From contig JAMPIV010004911.1 of assembly GCA_024509875.1 (NCBI GenBank), positions 1 to 64,000 on the forward strand: a stretch of 64,000 bases of DNA. The letters are read 5' to 3'. Below, piece by piece: positions 11,964-23,325 of this stretch (position 1 is its first letter; every line of letters starts with the position of its first letter). The stretch is from Oreohelix idahoensis (Eukaryota; Mollusca; Gastropoda; Stylommatophora; Oreohelicidae). The notes beneath the pieces were generated by a model. The model was not told the DNA's origin and searched no databases. It saw only the letters and a list, made by a program, of their open reading frames with translations. The translations under genes and the position numbers were made by a program.

Positions 11964-12207
11964 TTTATCTAAAGAAATATGCACTTTTAAAAAATAAAAC
12001 ATTGATAACCAAACACAGCGACATGTTGTATCTCTCATGGCAAAAGGCAAAACATGGACGCTCTTCCTGTCGGAAATAACCGTTTGAGTTGTTAAAATTG
12101 GAAAACGGCTCTAGAAAAGGAGCAAAAGGTACGGGCCGAAATATCGTTGATTGGGTCAAAATGGCCGAAACTGAAATGCGATTTAATGTTGATTGGGACT
12201 TAAAGAG

Positions 12208-12500
12208 TTAATAATTGTGTTTCACAGTTTTTTCCTACAGATAACTTTTGTTGCCTGTCATAGTTGATATGCTGTTGTGCTTTTAATTCTTAATAATTGT
12301 GTTTAACAGTTTTTTCCTATAGATAACTTTTGTTGCCTGTCAGAGTTGAAATACTTTTATGCTTATTTTTCTTAATATTTGTGTTTCACATTATTTTTTC
12401 TAATTTTCCTATAGATAGCTTTTATTGCCTATTAGAGTTGATATTCTGTTATGCTTTTTTCTTATTAGTAATTGTGTTTAAAAGTTTTTTCCTCCAAGCA
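12208..12500. repeat. about 82-bp tandem repeat, right half
   Basis: Units at 12253, 12335 and 12427 (spacing 82 and 92 bp) match those at 1962-2126. The block begins with the duplicated TTAA at 12208-12211. Joining 2168 to 12212 restores an unbroken unit, which fixes the insertion point. Confidence 0.85.
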
Positions 12501-12997
12501 ATGGACTTTAAGTAAGGTAATAAAGATCTCAATGTCAGGTTAACTGGACAAAATAATGCATACATTCATCAGTTTGGTTAAATAGAAGGACTGTCACTAA
12601 CTAGATATGAACAACATTAAATGTCACCTATAGATATAATTTGTTTTCAAGGTCTGGTTAGCTCATGAAAAGAGACAACACTTTAAAAACAAATCTGACA
12701 CTTTTTTTTCAAATCTGAAATTTAAAATTCTTCAAACATAAATTACAAGATTTAACACATTTATGGTTGCTTCATTCACTCCTCCAGTACAAAATTGGCC
12801 TTTTCATTCAACACAAAATATTCATAAATGAAAAAAATACTAACATTTGTTGCAGAAAGTATGTTTTTAACCTTATGAAAAATATAAGATTAAAAAAGTG
12901 AAATTGTAGAAAATGAAACCTTGAAGAAATACTGTACAGGTAAACTTTTAGCTTGTGTCTTTAGTTTGAGGCTAAATTGTTCTCATCTCTTCTATAG
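12501..12997. other. intron 3' part, nothing recognised
   Basis: AT-rich. It ends in a pyrimidine stretch and TCTATAG, the acceptor of the next exon. Confidence 0.5.
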
Positions 12998-13138
12998 GAG
13001 TTCTTTAAGGATCTTGCTCAGTATGAAGAAAAGTACCAGATTCTTAATGAATCAGCCAATTTCCTAATTGATGTTTCAAAAGAACCAACTGCCACTCAAG
13101 TCAAGCAGACACTACATCTTCTGAACAGACGTTTTACA
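12998..13138 (+). CDS. spectrin-repeat exon 2
   Basis: Acceptor TCTATAG, 47 codons, phase 0 to 0, donor GTATGG. It begins EFFKDLAQYEEKYQILNESA and ends NRRFT. This is a helix B/C segment: an amphipathic heptad pattern with the FF start that follows intron breaks elsewhere in this gene. It reads on from exon 1 and into exon 3 without a frame change. No enzymatic motif is present. Confidence 0.8.
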
Positions 13139-14007
13139 GTATGGTCTACAAATACAACAAATGGTGGCATATTTTCAGAAATGTGCACATTCACAGGCAG
13201 ATGACATTCAGCCTCTGTTTATACGTATTTAGCTTAGAAAGTTGTCTGAGTATCAGATATGTGCACTAAAATGTTACGTGTGTCAAAAACTGATTGCGAG
13301 AATTGATGTGCAGGAGGAAAGACATGAAAATGTGATCTGATCAAGAGGACGCTTTGAGGCTAACATGAAAATCATGGAATACAGAGAGAGAAAAAGAGAT
13401 AATTGTTAGAGTAAGCTTCAAGTGCAAGTGGAAAAAGTAGAAAAAAATATAGGTTTATGTGAATAATTGATTAATTTTTTTACATTTTTGAAAACACATA
13501 TTCCATTAACCTCAGATGGGTTATAATTAAGATATATAGTGCTCAGTTATAGATATGTTTAATAGATATGTTTAATAGATAATATCTGCTTACGGCATTA
13601 TTCCCTCTTTTCCATTACTGTAAACTGAGCAATGAAGATTTTTAAATTGTGGGTGGGTGTATGTGTGTCTCTGTGTGTGTGTCTTTTTTCTTTGTTTTTT
13701 AACCTGTGTTATAAAATGTATGAAGATGGTAGATTCTTCATACCTGTAATGGCATAAAAAAAAAAGATTGTGAAAGCTTCGATAGTTTGGGTTAATATTT
13801 AATATACTCTTTATTTTGAAGTGTAAATTAGTCATACTTGATAAATATTATTGTTGTAATTAATTATTGAATAATAAATTATTCATACTTGAATAATTTA
13901 TGTTTGCTTGTTCAATTTTATATAAATAGTGTGCCAAAGTTTACAACTTAAATACAGAAAGATTGTCATAATTTCAACAGTGATGATTTTGCTGCTTCCA
14001 TTTGCAG

Positions 14008-14139
14008 GAATATAGTAGTAAAATCCAGGAAGTAGAAAACAACTTTAAAATCACAACAAGGACTGCACAGTCTCTTGTTAAAAACAGTTCTCAGGAGGAT
14101 GTCAATGTAATGTTAGAAACACTCAATATACAGAAAGAG
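14008..14139 (+). CDS. spectrin-repeat exon 3
   Basis: Acceptor TTTGCAG, 44 codons, phase 0 to 0, donor GTATGT. It encodes EYSSKIQEVENNFKITTRTA and continues to ETLNIQKE. This is a charged amphipathic helix of a spectrin repeat, although the diagnostic tryptophan is not in this exon. Confidence 0.75.
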
Positions 14140-14317
14140 GTATGTACAATTATGAGTCATTTAAACATTTATTTTGCTCACAAATTAATGTGCAAGATTT
14201 TTATTAGCATTTTTATACAAACGTCGTTTATTAAATGTTAAACAGGTAAATCTTTTGAGACACTCTTGAAATAAGTCCATGTATTTAATTTTAGGACACA
14301 GTTATAACAGATGAAAG

Positions 14318-14548
14318 ATGTAACTCAAAAATCTTCTGTCCCCTATGTCAGATATCAGCCTGAATGTGTTTGAAGAAATTGGTGGTGAGCTTGAGGCTGT
14401 TGACATCTCCATAGAGATTGTCTTGAACTTATACTGATGAATGGAGGCATTTTCTCTTTTCTGGTCATTTACTGATGCCATAGTCATACTGATAGGTGGT
14501 TTCTATCTTTAGCTTTTTGAACATATGATATTTCAATCTGTTGTGGCC
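14318..14548 (-). mobile_element. I-type LINE 3' coding tail, antisense
   Basis: Minus-strand reading gives RLKYHMFKKLKIETT, then after stops NLYGDVNSLKLTTNFF and HIQADI. The order and words match the relic at 18968-19218. The 'KLKIG...C.C...EHLLQSCP' zinc-binding tail is typical of RNase H-bearing LINEs. Heavily mutated. Confidence 0.6.
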
Positions 14549-14552
14549 TGTG

Positions 14553-14655
14553 TGAAGTCAGCTCCACATTAGGATCTTGTCATACCATTTTAATCCTTCT
14601 ATTCTATGCAAGCACCCATTTATGAAAGTCTATATCTATTTGGTTAGGTCAACAA
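14553..14655 (-). mobile_element. RTE LINE 3' fragment, antisense
   Basis: The complement matches 18170-18260 of the RTE element, including the stretch coding TFINGCLRRIEGLKWYDM. It abuts the preceding LINE relic, so one inserted beside or into the other. Confidence 0.7.
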
Positions 14656-14811
14656 TGCTTTAGTGTTATAGGAGTAGGAACCAATACAAGCCCTTTGGAG
14701 AAGATATTTCTTACAACAGCTTCTAATTGAGGGTGACTGAATGTATTGGAAGTTCATTATGGCCAGCACCTGATTCATAGTGAGAGAAATGTAGTCTATT
14801 CTGTCTTACAG

Positions 14812-15003
14812 GCTATAGTAAAACTCAGAAAAGAAATCCCAGAGAGAATGAAGTACCTGAAGGCCATCTTGCCTAATGTTGAGTCTCTGGAAACTGGTAT
14901 CATAGATCTACAAAGCTGGTTAACAGAAGGAGAGAAGCTGTTGAATGCTCACAGGTTGGAGGGTACACCTGAAGAGACATATGCACAGCTGGAGAGACAT
15001 AAG
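14812..15003 (+). CDS. spectrin-repeat exon 4
   Basis: Acceptor CTGTCTTACAG, 64 codons, phase 0 to 0, donor GTATGG. It encodes AIVKLRKEIPERMKYLKAIL and then LETGIIDLQSWLTEGEKLL, and ends AQLERHK. It is a helix C to helix A exon with the L..WL signature. It ends in the HK| junction that recurs in exons 6 and 8. Confidence 0.85.
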
Positions 15004-15301
15004 GTATGGCAGATTTTCATGCAGCTAAATGATAAATGCAAATAAAACTTTGACTGGGGGGAAGGGGAATGTGGAGGATGTGTTTAGTTTGACATTTCTT
15101 ACACTATAAAATAAAAGGTTAAGTTTTGGAAAGTTGTTATTAAACAAAAAGAAATAAGTGGTAAAGTGATAGTGAGCAGAAATGATGTTATCTGGTTTTT
15201 GTAATAATTGACCTAAATAACACTAATTGATCATGTATTTGTATACTTTGAATGAATGATTGAATAGGAACATGAGCCTGTCTATAACAATGTTCTCAGT
15301 C

Positions 15302-15313
15302 ATGTGGCTTATT
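15302..15313. repeat. target-site duplication, left
   Basis: ATGTGGCTTATT, identical to 18547-18558, brackets the RTE element exactly. Confidence 0.9.
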
Positions 15314-18300
15314 CACCCGTGTGTTACCGGGGCCCGAAAGGGGAGCAAAGAATAGTAACACTGTCCCCTGCCAAGCATGTCGTAGAAGGCGACTAAGGAG
15401 GGTTGGGCATGGGGCCGGTTACCCCATCCTGTAAAAAAAATTTAAACCACAAAAAACTTCAACAAATATGGACAAGTCAAATAAAGAAAATAAAACACAG
15501 CCATCCAAGACAGGGGAAGGTCCTCTCGCGGGGAGGCGTATGATGCAACACAGAGAAAGCCGAAAGGAGTCTGTGTTGCTGACTAACCTTCTTTCTTCTA
15601 GGAGAACTTCCAGATTTGGCACCTGGAATGTTCGGACATTGAACGAACAAGGGAAAGTGGCACAAGTAGCAGCAGAAATGAGGGAATACAAAATCGAGGT
15701 TCTGGGAATGTGTGAAACAAAGTGGAAGGGGGGTAGACAGGAAGAAACTCATCACAGGTGAATTGGTGCTGTCCTCAGGACACGAAGACGAAAGTTCACA
15801 CCACAGTGAAGGGGTAGCTCTTATGTTATCTAAAGAAGCACAAAAAGCACTCATTGAATGGGAAGCTGTGGGACCCAGAATAATAACAGCTATTTTCAAA
15901 ACAGCTAAAAAGAAAATTCATGTCAATGTCATCCAATGTTATGCACCAACTAATGACAAAGAAGAGTCTGTGAAAGAAGCATTTTATACTAAACTACAGG
16001 AAATTATGGATAAAGTAAAAAGAAGAGACATCACAATTTTGATGGGTGACATGAATGCAAAGACAGGTACAGTCAATACCGGATTTGAAGAAGTCATGGG
16101 AAAACATGGGCTAGGAGTAATGAATGAAAATGGAGAACTATTCGCAAACTTCTGTGCTTCAAATCAACTGGCTATAGGAGGAAGCATGTTTCCACATAAG
16201 AGAATACACAAGGCAACATGGATATCACCAGACCATAGAACAGAAAATCAGATCGATCATATATGCATAAAGAAGAAGTTTAGATCATCATTGCAGGATG
16301 TAAAGGTATATAGAGGAGCAGATGTGGCATCAGATCACCATCTTCTGATAGCCAAAGTAAAAATGAAACTCAAGAGATATGCAACAATGCAAAATTATAG
16401 ACAACAGTTTAATGTAGGACAGCTAAGAAATCAAGAAACAAGAGACAAATTTGCGGTCACAGTATCCAACAAATTCCAAGTGCTCCAACAGTTGGAAGAT
16501 GTAGAGAATACAGAAGACTATTGGCAGCAGGTCAAAACGGTATGGAAGGAGACATGTGAAGAAATACTGGGGAAAAGGGAAAGACAACAAAAAGCATGGA
16601 TAACAACAGAAACCATCAATAAGATAAAAGATAGAAAAAACAAGAAAGCAGAGTTAAACACAAGCAAAACCAGAAGTTCCAAAGCCAAGGCTCAAGAAGT
16701 GTACACAGAAGCAAACAAAGAAGTAAAAAGAAGTATCAAAAGAGACAAGAGGAAGTATATTGAGGAGTTGGCAAGAGAGGCAGAAGATGCTGCAGCCAAA
16801 GGAAATATGAGAGAACTGTATAGCAGCACAAAGAAGCTAACAGGGAAATACAAGCAAACAAGTTGCCTCATAAAAGATAAGAATGGGAAACTGCTCAGCA
16901 ATATACAAGAGCAAATGAAGAGGTGGACAGAATATTTTGGGGACCTTCTCAATAGACCAGCTCCACAAAACCCGCCGGACATCCAGCCAGCAGAAGAAGA
17001 GCTACAAATTAACGGTGAAAGACCAACGAAGGAAGAAATAAAGAAAGCCATAAAGCTTCTAAGAGATGGAAAAGCGTCTGGACCTGATGGCATTCCAGCA
17101 GAAGCCATCAAAGCAGATATCGACACGGCTACAGAGATGTTATATAAATTACTTGGTAAAGTCTGGGAAAAAGAAGAGATACCAGCAGAATGGAAGGAAG
17201 GATATCTGGTTAAGTTGCCTAAGAAGGGAAATCTACAAGAGTGCACAAATTATAGAGGAATAATGTTATTATCAGTGCCAGGAAAGGTATTGAACAGGAT
17301 TATCCTTGAGAGATTAAAGGAGTCCATAGACAAGAAATTGAGAGACGAACAAGCAGGTTTTCGACAAAAACAGATCATGTACAGACCAGATAGCCACTTT
17401 GAGAATAATAGTTGAACAAAGTCTGGAATGGAATTCACCACTATACATCGGATTTGTGGACTACGAAAAAGCATTTGACAGTGTGGACAGAGAATCACTT
17501 TGGAAATTGATGAGGCATTATGGAGTTCCCCTGAAGATCATTAATTTAATAAAGAAAACCTATGAAGACATGACGTGCAGAGTTCTTCATGAAGGACAGC
17601 TTACAGAACCATTTGGGATAAGAACAGGAGTGCGACAGGGATGCCTCTTGTCTCCATTTCTTTTCTTGCTGGCAATAGATTGGGTTATGAGATCATCGAC
17701 AACACACAACAGAAATGGAATCCAGTGGACTCTGACTAAGCAGTTGGATGATCTGGATTTTGCTGATGATTTGGCTCTCCTGTCCCATAACCGTAATCAG
17801 ATGCAGGACAAATTGGAAACACTCGATGAGAGGTCACAGCAATTGGGTCTGAAAATACACAGGGAAAAGACAAAAAATAATGCGAATAAATGCAGGTAAT
17901 GAAAACAGGGTTGAACTTGAAGAAACACCAATACAAGATGTAGAATCATACACATATCTTGGCAGTAATATAGATAAAGTTGGAGGGACAGACAGCGATA
18001 TCAAAATAAGAATACAAAAGGCAAGAGGAGCTTTCATTGCATTGGGAAATATATGGAGATCAAGAGAAATAGGATCCAACACGAAAATAAGAATCTTCAA
18101 CTCAAATGTGAAGTCAGTCCTATTGTATGGCTCAGAGACATGGAGAACAACAAAGACAACAACCAAAAAGCTACAGACTTTCATAAATGGGTGCTTGCGT
18201 AGAATAGAAGGATTAAAATGGTATGACATGGTTACCAATGTGGAACTGATGACAAGAACTGGACAAGTGCCAGTGGAACAAGAGATGAGAAGAAGACGAT

Positions 18301-18546
18301 GGCGATGGATAGGACACACACTGAGGAAGCCTGTTGATAGCATTACAAGGCAGTCCTTGTTCTGGAACCCCCAGGGCAAGAGAGGCAGAGGAAGACCAAG
18401 AAGTACATGGAGAAGAGAGTTGGAAACAGAGGTGAAAATGATGAGGAGAACATGGAAAGAACTTGAGATGATGGCACGTGACAGGAGGACTTGGCATGTA
18501 TTTGTTGAAGGCCTATGCTCCTTTGGGAGTGGAGGGTTATGAATGA
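15314..18546 (+). mobile_element. nearly full-length RTE-clade LINE
   Basis: About 3.2 kb, the usual size for RTE elements. It has a 5' leader, one endonuclease-RT reading frame, and a 3' end with a short TGAA-type repeat in place of poly-A. It is flanked by a perfect 12-bp duplication. The endonuclease start 'FGTWNVRTLNEQGK' is of the craniofacial-development-protein-2-like group, which derives from RTE/BovB elements. Inserted in sense within an intron of the spectrin-repeat gene. Confidence 0.9.
15468..18542 (+). pseudogene. RTE ORF2-like endonuclease/reverse transcriptase with frameshifts
   Basis: An EEP-type endonuclease occupies the first third (FGTWNVRTLNEQGK, CYAPTNDKEE, ILMGDMNAKTG, ENQIDHICIKKK, SDHHLLIAKVK). 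The RT follows (GKASGPDGIPAEAIK, NYRGIMLLSVPGKVLNRII, FVDYEKAFDSVDRESLW with the motif A Asp, GVRQGCLLSPFLFLLAID, DDLDFADDLALLSH with the catalytic FADD). A C-terminal region has SVLLYGSETWRTTK and RWRWIGHTLRKP. Frame breaks fall near 15735 (in a G run), 17370 and 17878 (in an A run). Catalytic residues are present, so decay is recent or partly sequencing error. Confidence 0.85.
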
Positions 18547-18558
18547 ATGTGGCTTATT
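18547..18558. repeat. target-site duplication, right
   Basis: Perfect copy of 15302-15313 directly after the RTE 3' tail. Confidence 0.9.
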
Positions 18559-18719
18559 AGTAATAGTTTTTTGTAATGCTTTTTTCTATTGCCAGAACAC
18601 AGATTGTTGACAAGACAATCTTTGTTTGAAGATTAATAAACTACACTTGTGAAAACATAACTGGTTGACTTTTACAAGTAACGTTTTTAATCCTCTTATT
18701 TTCACATTTTTCTGCCTAG

Positions 18720-18877
18720 TCATTCTTTAAAGAAACAACATATCAAAAGTCCATCCTTGAAAGCAAAAACAAAGTCTTCCAGAAAAAATATGTGGAACTA
18801 AAGCCTAAACTCAGCAATGTTGACTTACCACCAGCTGAGGAATTAATGATAGTTCTGCAAATGAAAGATTCATACTG
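18720..18877 (+). CDS. spectrin-repeat exon 5
   Basis: Acceptor TCTGCCTAG. It encodes SFFKETTYQKSILESKNKVF and ends LQMKDSYW, with donor GTAATT after TACTG. It continues the HK|SFF junction from exon 4. By strict GT-AG splicing it ends in phase 2, yet the next exon opens in phase 0 with NVVTSAKEWE. One extra G at this boundary would give W-N-V-V, as expected for a spectrin helix C to A transition. A missing G in the assembly is the simplest explanation. Confidence 0.75.
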
Positions 18878-18967
18878 GTAATTCACCACGTTTTATCAAA
18901 AATTTGTTGTTATTTTTATTGTAATTTACTTTGCTGAACTGTGAGTTCTGGTTATGGTTTTGCAGTA

Positions 18968-19218
18968 TTAGTTCTTCTTCTTCTTCGTACACTCTGACGT
19001 CCACTTGAATGTTTTCAAAGAAAGCAGTAGTTAGTTTGAGGCTGTTTGAATCTCTGTAGAGCTTTTCCATGAACGGTACTGGTGTCAGCCATACACGCTT
19101 TCTCTGTTCCGCATATGTTGGGCAACTTTGAAGCAAATGTTCAGAAGTCATTTTATCAGTGACACAGTTACACTGATCGGTAGTTCCTATCTTTAGCTTG
19201 TTGAATAGATGATAAGTA
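18968..19218 (-). mobile_element. I-type LINE 3' coding tail, antisense
   Basis: The minus strand reads LFNKLKIGTTDQCNC, then SEHLLQSCPTYAEQRKRVWL, then NSLKLTTAFFENIQVDV. A run of GAAGAAGAAG follows, as at the 3' end of the I-type LINE at 60008. This is the C-terminal zinc-binding tail of an RNase H-bearing LINE, 5'-truncated. Confidence 0.7.
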
Positions 19219-19403
19219 AGAAATTGTAAACTAAATTAACTAATTTCTAGTTTCTTGCTTATATGAAATTGTGAGTTTGCTTAAAACAAGTAAAATAAAC
19301 AAGAAATTTCTCAGAAAATTAATGGTTTTCATTGTCACCTTTATTGCAGTTGTGGTTTTTAAATTAAATAGGAATGAAAATATAGAGTTTGAAACATAGG
19401 TAT

Positions 19404-22148
19404 TGTCACGAAGTGGATTTAGAGTTTAGGTTTGTTCATGATATTTAATAGACAAGACACTAGTATGAAGAAGTACTGTGAGAAGATAGATTCTGTATGA
19501 GAAATGACTCAGTGACTGTGGAAAGATGAGACTTATAGCTTCGAGGGTGAGAACTTGATATGGACTCTCCCTTCACTTGTTAATTACTAACTTACTGTCC
19601 CACCACCTCTGACTATCCCTCCCATATAGGGAGATTTTCTTTTTAGGTTTCACTAAAGCCACAGACACACTATACAGAAAGCATATAGGTACAGTATAGT
19701 TATAGAGCACTGATCCAGTGTACATGTTATAGTTTATTAAACAACAACATCCATAACACAGCAAAATAAATAACGTGCAAGGTCGCACAAACCTGGTGAA
19801 ACAGAACAATTGTAAAATGACAGACACACAGTTATAAACCAACAATTTCACCCTCTCATTCAACCTAACATGGAAAAGCTTAAGGATTAACACAAAAATC
19901 ACTTGGTGGGGGTCTCTAAGTAAGATCCACACTCCTAACTGTCATTTGTATTATTATTAAATTAACCCACTGTCCTGCTGCAGGACGTTATAACTAAATG
20001 CCTACACACAAAATCTGAATGCACCTATGTGATGTCCTACACAGCTTATCACTGTACCCACAGCACTGATCTACTAACGGACCTTCCTGTGCTAACTCCG
20101 AGGCTGTCCTATAAGTCTTTCTATCTAAAACTCTCTAAACTTCTCTCTCTCCTTGCTTCTGCTCAGTGTCTTCTCTGACACAAGCTACAGTCTTCTGCTG
20201 AGTGGCGTCTCCTTCACGCCCCTCCTCTCGTTAGCCTTCGGAAAAGGTATTTATGATTTCCCTTTCTCCTTTCCGGACTACTGATGCTGATGACTTTGAT
20301 ATTAAGAACGATGTACTTGACTCGGGATGTAGATGCTTCACTGCTGATGAAACCTTCTTTCAACTGCCCAGTTAACCTCTTCGGGTTTAGGACAAATGGC
20401 TTTATTATGGCCGTATTAAAACAACACCAGGCCACGTGCCTATTTGGTGTGTGTTCTATGTAAACAAGCTAAAGAGCTCCGGATTTTAAGAAAAACCCTG
20501 TTCCGTTGAAGAATGTGCTTCTACTGCATGAGAACTTCTTTTCTTTTTACTGGTGCAGACATACTGGGCGCCGGTATTCCCCCGTCACCAGTTCTCTTCA
20601 CCTATGGCGATGTCTCGAGCTTGCCTTGGCTCCTGAAGAAGGCAAAATTTCCATGGTAAGTTGTAGGGGGCAGTTTACACCCTCCCTATGTGCCGTGAAA
20701 ATGCTGTAAAACAAAAAAATAACAACGACTATACAAAACAAATGTTTCAAATGTATTCTTAAACCCTAACACATAAACACCTTATATTCCTCTACTCCCC
20801 TCTGTCCCCTTAAATTAATACATCTCCCCTACCCAAACTACGCACAAGCAATAAGCAAACATTCCTACCCAAGGGTCAGCTAATTTACAGCCCCTCCTAT
20901 CTCTTTCCCCCACATCAACGTAAATATCTGTCTTGTAGAAAAACCTCAGACCACGGGCTGACCTAATATCTTTGTTGCTGGGGCTTGCTCTCAGGTGTCA
21001 CAACAATTGCATTCACTTGCAAGCTATAAAGAAAATCCCTGGTATAAGTTCCCGGCCCTACTTTCTTAAGGACTTGGACCCAGGAAAAGGCTATCAATTA
21101 ACACAATATTAAACACACTGCTACTACACCATCTCAGTAATATTAATTACATCCCTTACACTCCTTGTCTTCTGACTACAAGCTTAATTAACACAACAAT
21201 TAAATACCCAACCATACCTGCGTATATACACTACCAATTATCATAATCAAATATGCGGGTTTTCACAGACCTCCTATGACATATTACAGAGCACCCGTTT
21301 ATCTTAGCACTTATCCTCCCACAGTTAATATCTCAAAACCATTACACAAATCATAGATACTGCTACTTATTCACAGAAAGTTATAGGCACAACTTCTAGT
21401 TTTATTATAAGATAGCAATTGATGGCACTTCTGTCTAATAAATTTAATTTAACTCCCAGAAGAAAACTTTACTTAAACGTGCTAAGATCTTACAGAAACT
21501 ATCTACTCGCTAATAAGTTATACACATACCCAGATACCGAATATCTCTCGCTGAGCAACCGATGACTCGATGAGCAGACGATAAGGCGTTGATTCACGGC
21601 CGAAAATTCTTGAGACAGAGAGAGCGCTAAAGACTAAGACGCTGTTATTTATAAAATGAAATACTGATGCAATAACCCACGCTATGAGTCATCGCATCGC
21701 GTCGCTTACGGCCTACCCGTGACCAATTATATTACTGTCCGTAAATTTAATCTGACCTCGGCCAATGATATCGTAAACCAACTTATGACATGTTTATTTT
21801 GCTCACGCGCTACGTATTGCGTCACAATAGATAATACCACTGACCGTTCTCGTTACCAAAATAAATTTGATTGGTTCTGCTTTGGTTCTGCATACCTGGG
21901 TCGTGTTTCTGCCCCCATCCCTACAATTAACAGGGTAGGTGCGGATTTTTCAGATTTTCCTAGTCTGAAAAATCTACTTAGCCTAATAATATGAACTCCA
22001 ACGCCTAATAAAATAAAATGAATGCAATTACTTACAGAGAAAAGAAGACTGGGGCGAATTGAAATTAAAACCCCCAGTAACTCCTCCTAAATGAACGCAA
22101 ATAATTACATAGAGAAGAAGAATGGGGCCCGTTGAAAATAAAATCACA
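19404..22148 (-). mobile_element. solo-LTR-like repeat, copy 2
   Basis: Bracketed TGTCACGAAGTGGATTTAG ... AAAATAAAATCACA, a TG...CA element of about 2.75 kb shared with 26710-29648. On the minus strand it starts TGTGATTTTATTTTC and ends CCACTTCGTGACA. No primer-binding site follows and no long frame is present. It contains the family block TTTATTATGGCC near 20402. Confidence 0.6.
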
Positions 22149-22329
22149 GTAAATCCTCACAAGTGTTCAGGTTGGCTTTGATTTAAAATGAAAATTTAGA
22201 GTTAGAAACATAGAGATTCAGCATGCTTTTAATTACCATATTTTCTGAACTATAAGATGCATTGTTTAATTTTATTTTAATATGCATAAAATTCCCCTTA
22301 TTTATATGGTCTGAGTATTCATCTTTAAA

Positions 22330-22575
22330 GTTAGTTGCTTATCCTTTACAGGACGTGGCAATCAACCCCAGCTTTTATTGGCTGTTTGTGATTTTTTCTA
22401 GGCAATATTTTTCATTCAGTAGTTTGCCATTGCTTTCTGAACGGTACGGCGCTTATACCATTGTTAAAAATCCACACAAAGCGATCTGCTACCAAACCGC
22501 CTGCAGCAGGTTTCAAACCTGGTATATCTGGATTATGAAACTGCGTTCATATCCATTAGGCCACAGACGCCGACA
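22330..22575 (-). mobile_element. tRNA-derived SINE, antisense
   Basis: On the minus strand, TGGCCTAATGG (22553-22563) fits the A box and GGTTTGAAACC (22509-22519) fits the B box of a pol III promoter. The spacing is right for a tRNA gene. The body runs leftward to about 22330. It is not a functional tRNA, because the stems do not pair well. Confidence 0.65.
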
Positions 22576-22799
22576 TTCATCTTTAGGACTTCAAAAAGCT
22601 GAGATTCATACACTCATCAAAGACAGAATTGTGATTGTATTTTCATTGATGTCTCCTAACTGTTTAGTAACTTGCATTTCCAAGTAGCAGGTATTGATAA
22701 TCATTTTACAGAAAATAACTGTGTTCTCATAAAATATTTAGTAAATGATAGAGGATTTCTTATACTCTATGTTTGAGATTAATACCAGTGGAACACAAT

Positions 22800-23030
22800 G
22801 TGAGGAATAAATTTTCCTAGATGAGGAAACCAGCTAATTGTCTCAGAAGCCAGCCCTTGTTCTGCAATCCTCAGGGTGAAAGAAAATAGTAGGAGACTCA
22901 GAAATATATGGAGAAGAAGACTTGAACTGGACATAAGAAGAATAAAGAAGATTTGAAAGATTTTGAACAGATGGTGAAAGGAGGGCTTCTTGGCATGAAT
23001 TAAATAGAGGCACATACATGGACAGCCAAA
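22800..23030 (+). mobile_element. RTE LINE 3' tail fragment
   Basis: Similar to 18330-18530 of the RTE element: the stretch coding for the 'SLFWNPQGKRGRGR' tail is recognisable but mutated and out of frame. Confidence 0.6.
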
Positions 23031-23325
23031 AAGAGTAATGAGGATGTCCTGAAAGAGGTCAATGCGCAAAGGAAACTTATTTCACAAGTTACAAAGAAGC
23101 AATCCACTTTTTTTGGGTATGTTAAGAGAAGAGGAAAGCTGGAATGTATCGTAACAACAGGTAAGATTGAAGGAAAAAGAGATAGGGGAAGACAATGAGA
23201 GCAAATACTGGACAGCCTGCCATCGTGACATGGAAGGAGGTCAACAACAGAATCGATAAATTGTACTGGAGGCAGGAAGTTGTGGATGATCTCACTAGGC
23301 ATGGTACTTGAAGAAGAAGTCATAC
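23031..23325 (+). mobile_element. second LINE 3' tail fragment
   Basis: Conceptual reading contains TGKIEGKRDRGRQ, then ILDSLPS, a common C-terminal pattern of RT-bearing LINEs (GK..GKRGRGRQR ... ILD.L). It ends with GAAGAAGAAG at about 23309. It is from a different family than the preceding fragment. Confidence 0.5.

Larger units (their letters stand above)
2169..12207 (-). mobile_element. piggyBac-like element with nested insertions
   Basis: The ends are CTCTTTCAATACCAAACAA on the left and, complemented on the right, CTCTTTAAGTCCCAATCAA. Both carry repeated CCAA(A/T)CAA words just inside. TTAA lies at both outer borders (2165-2168 and 12208-12211), the target duplication of piggyBac-type elements. 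The host tandem repeat is continuous across the insertion. The minus strand carries a broken piggyBac-family transposase (9108-11963). About 6.9 kb between the transposase and the left end is filled with later insertions. Confidence 0.75.

Noticed and set aside
16692..17246. 184-codon minus-strand frame
   Set aside because: It lies opposite the RTE polyprotein and has no protein-like features of its own.
22500..22575. A functional tRNA gene on the minus strand
   Set aside because: A and B boxes are present but no cloverleaf can be drawn; it is a SINE head.
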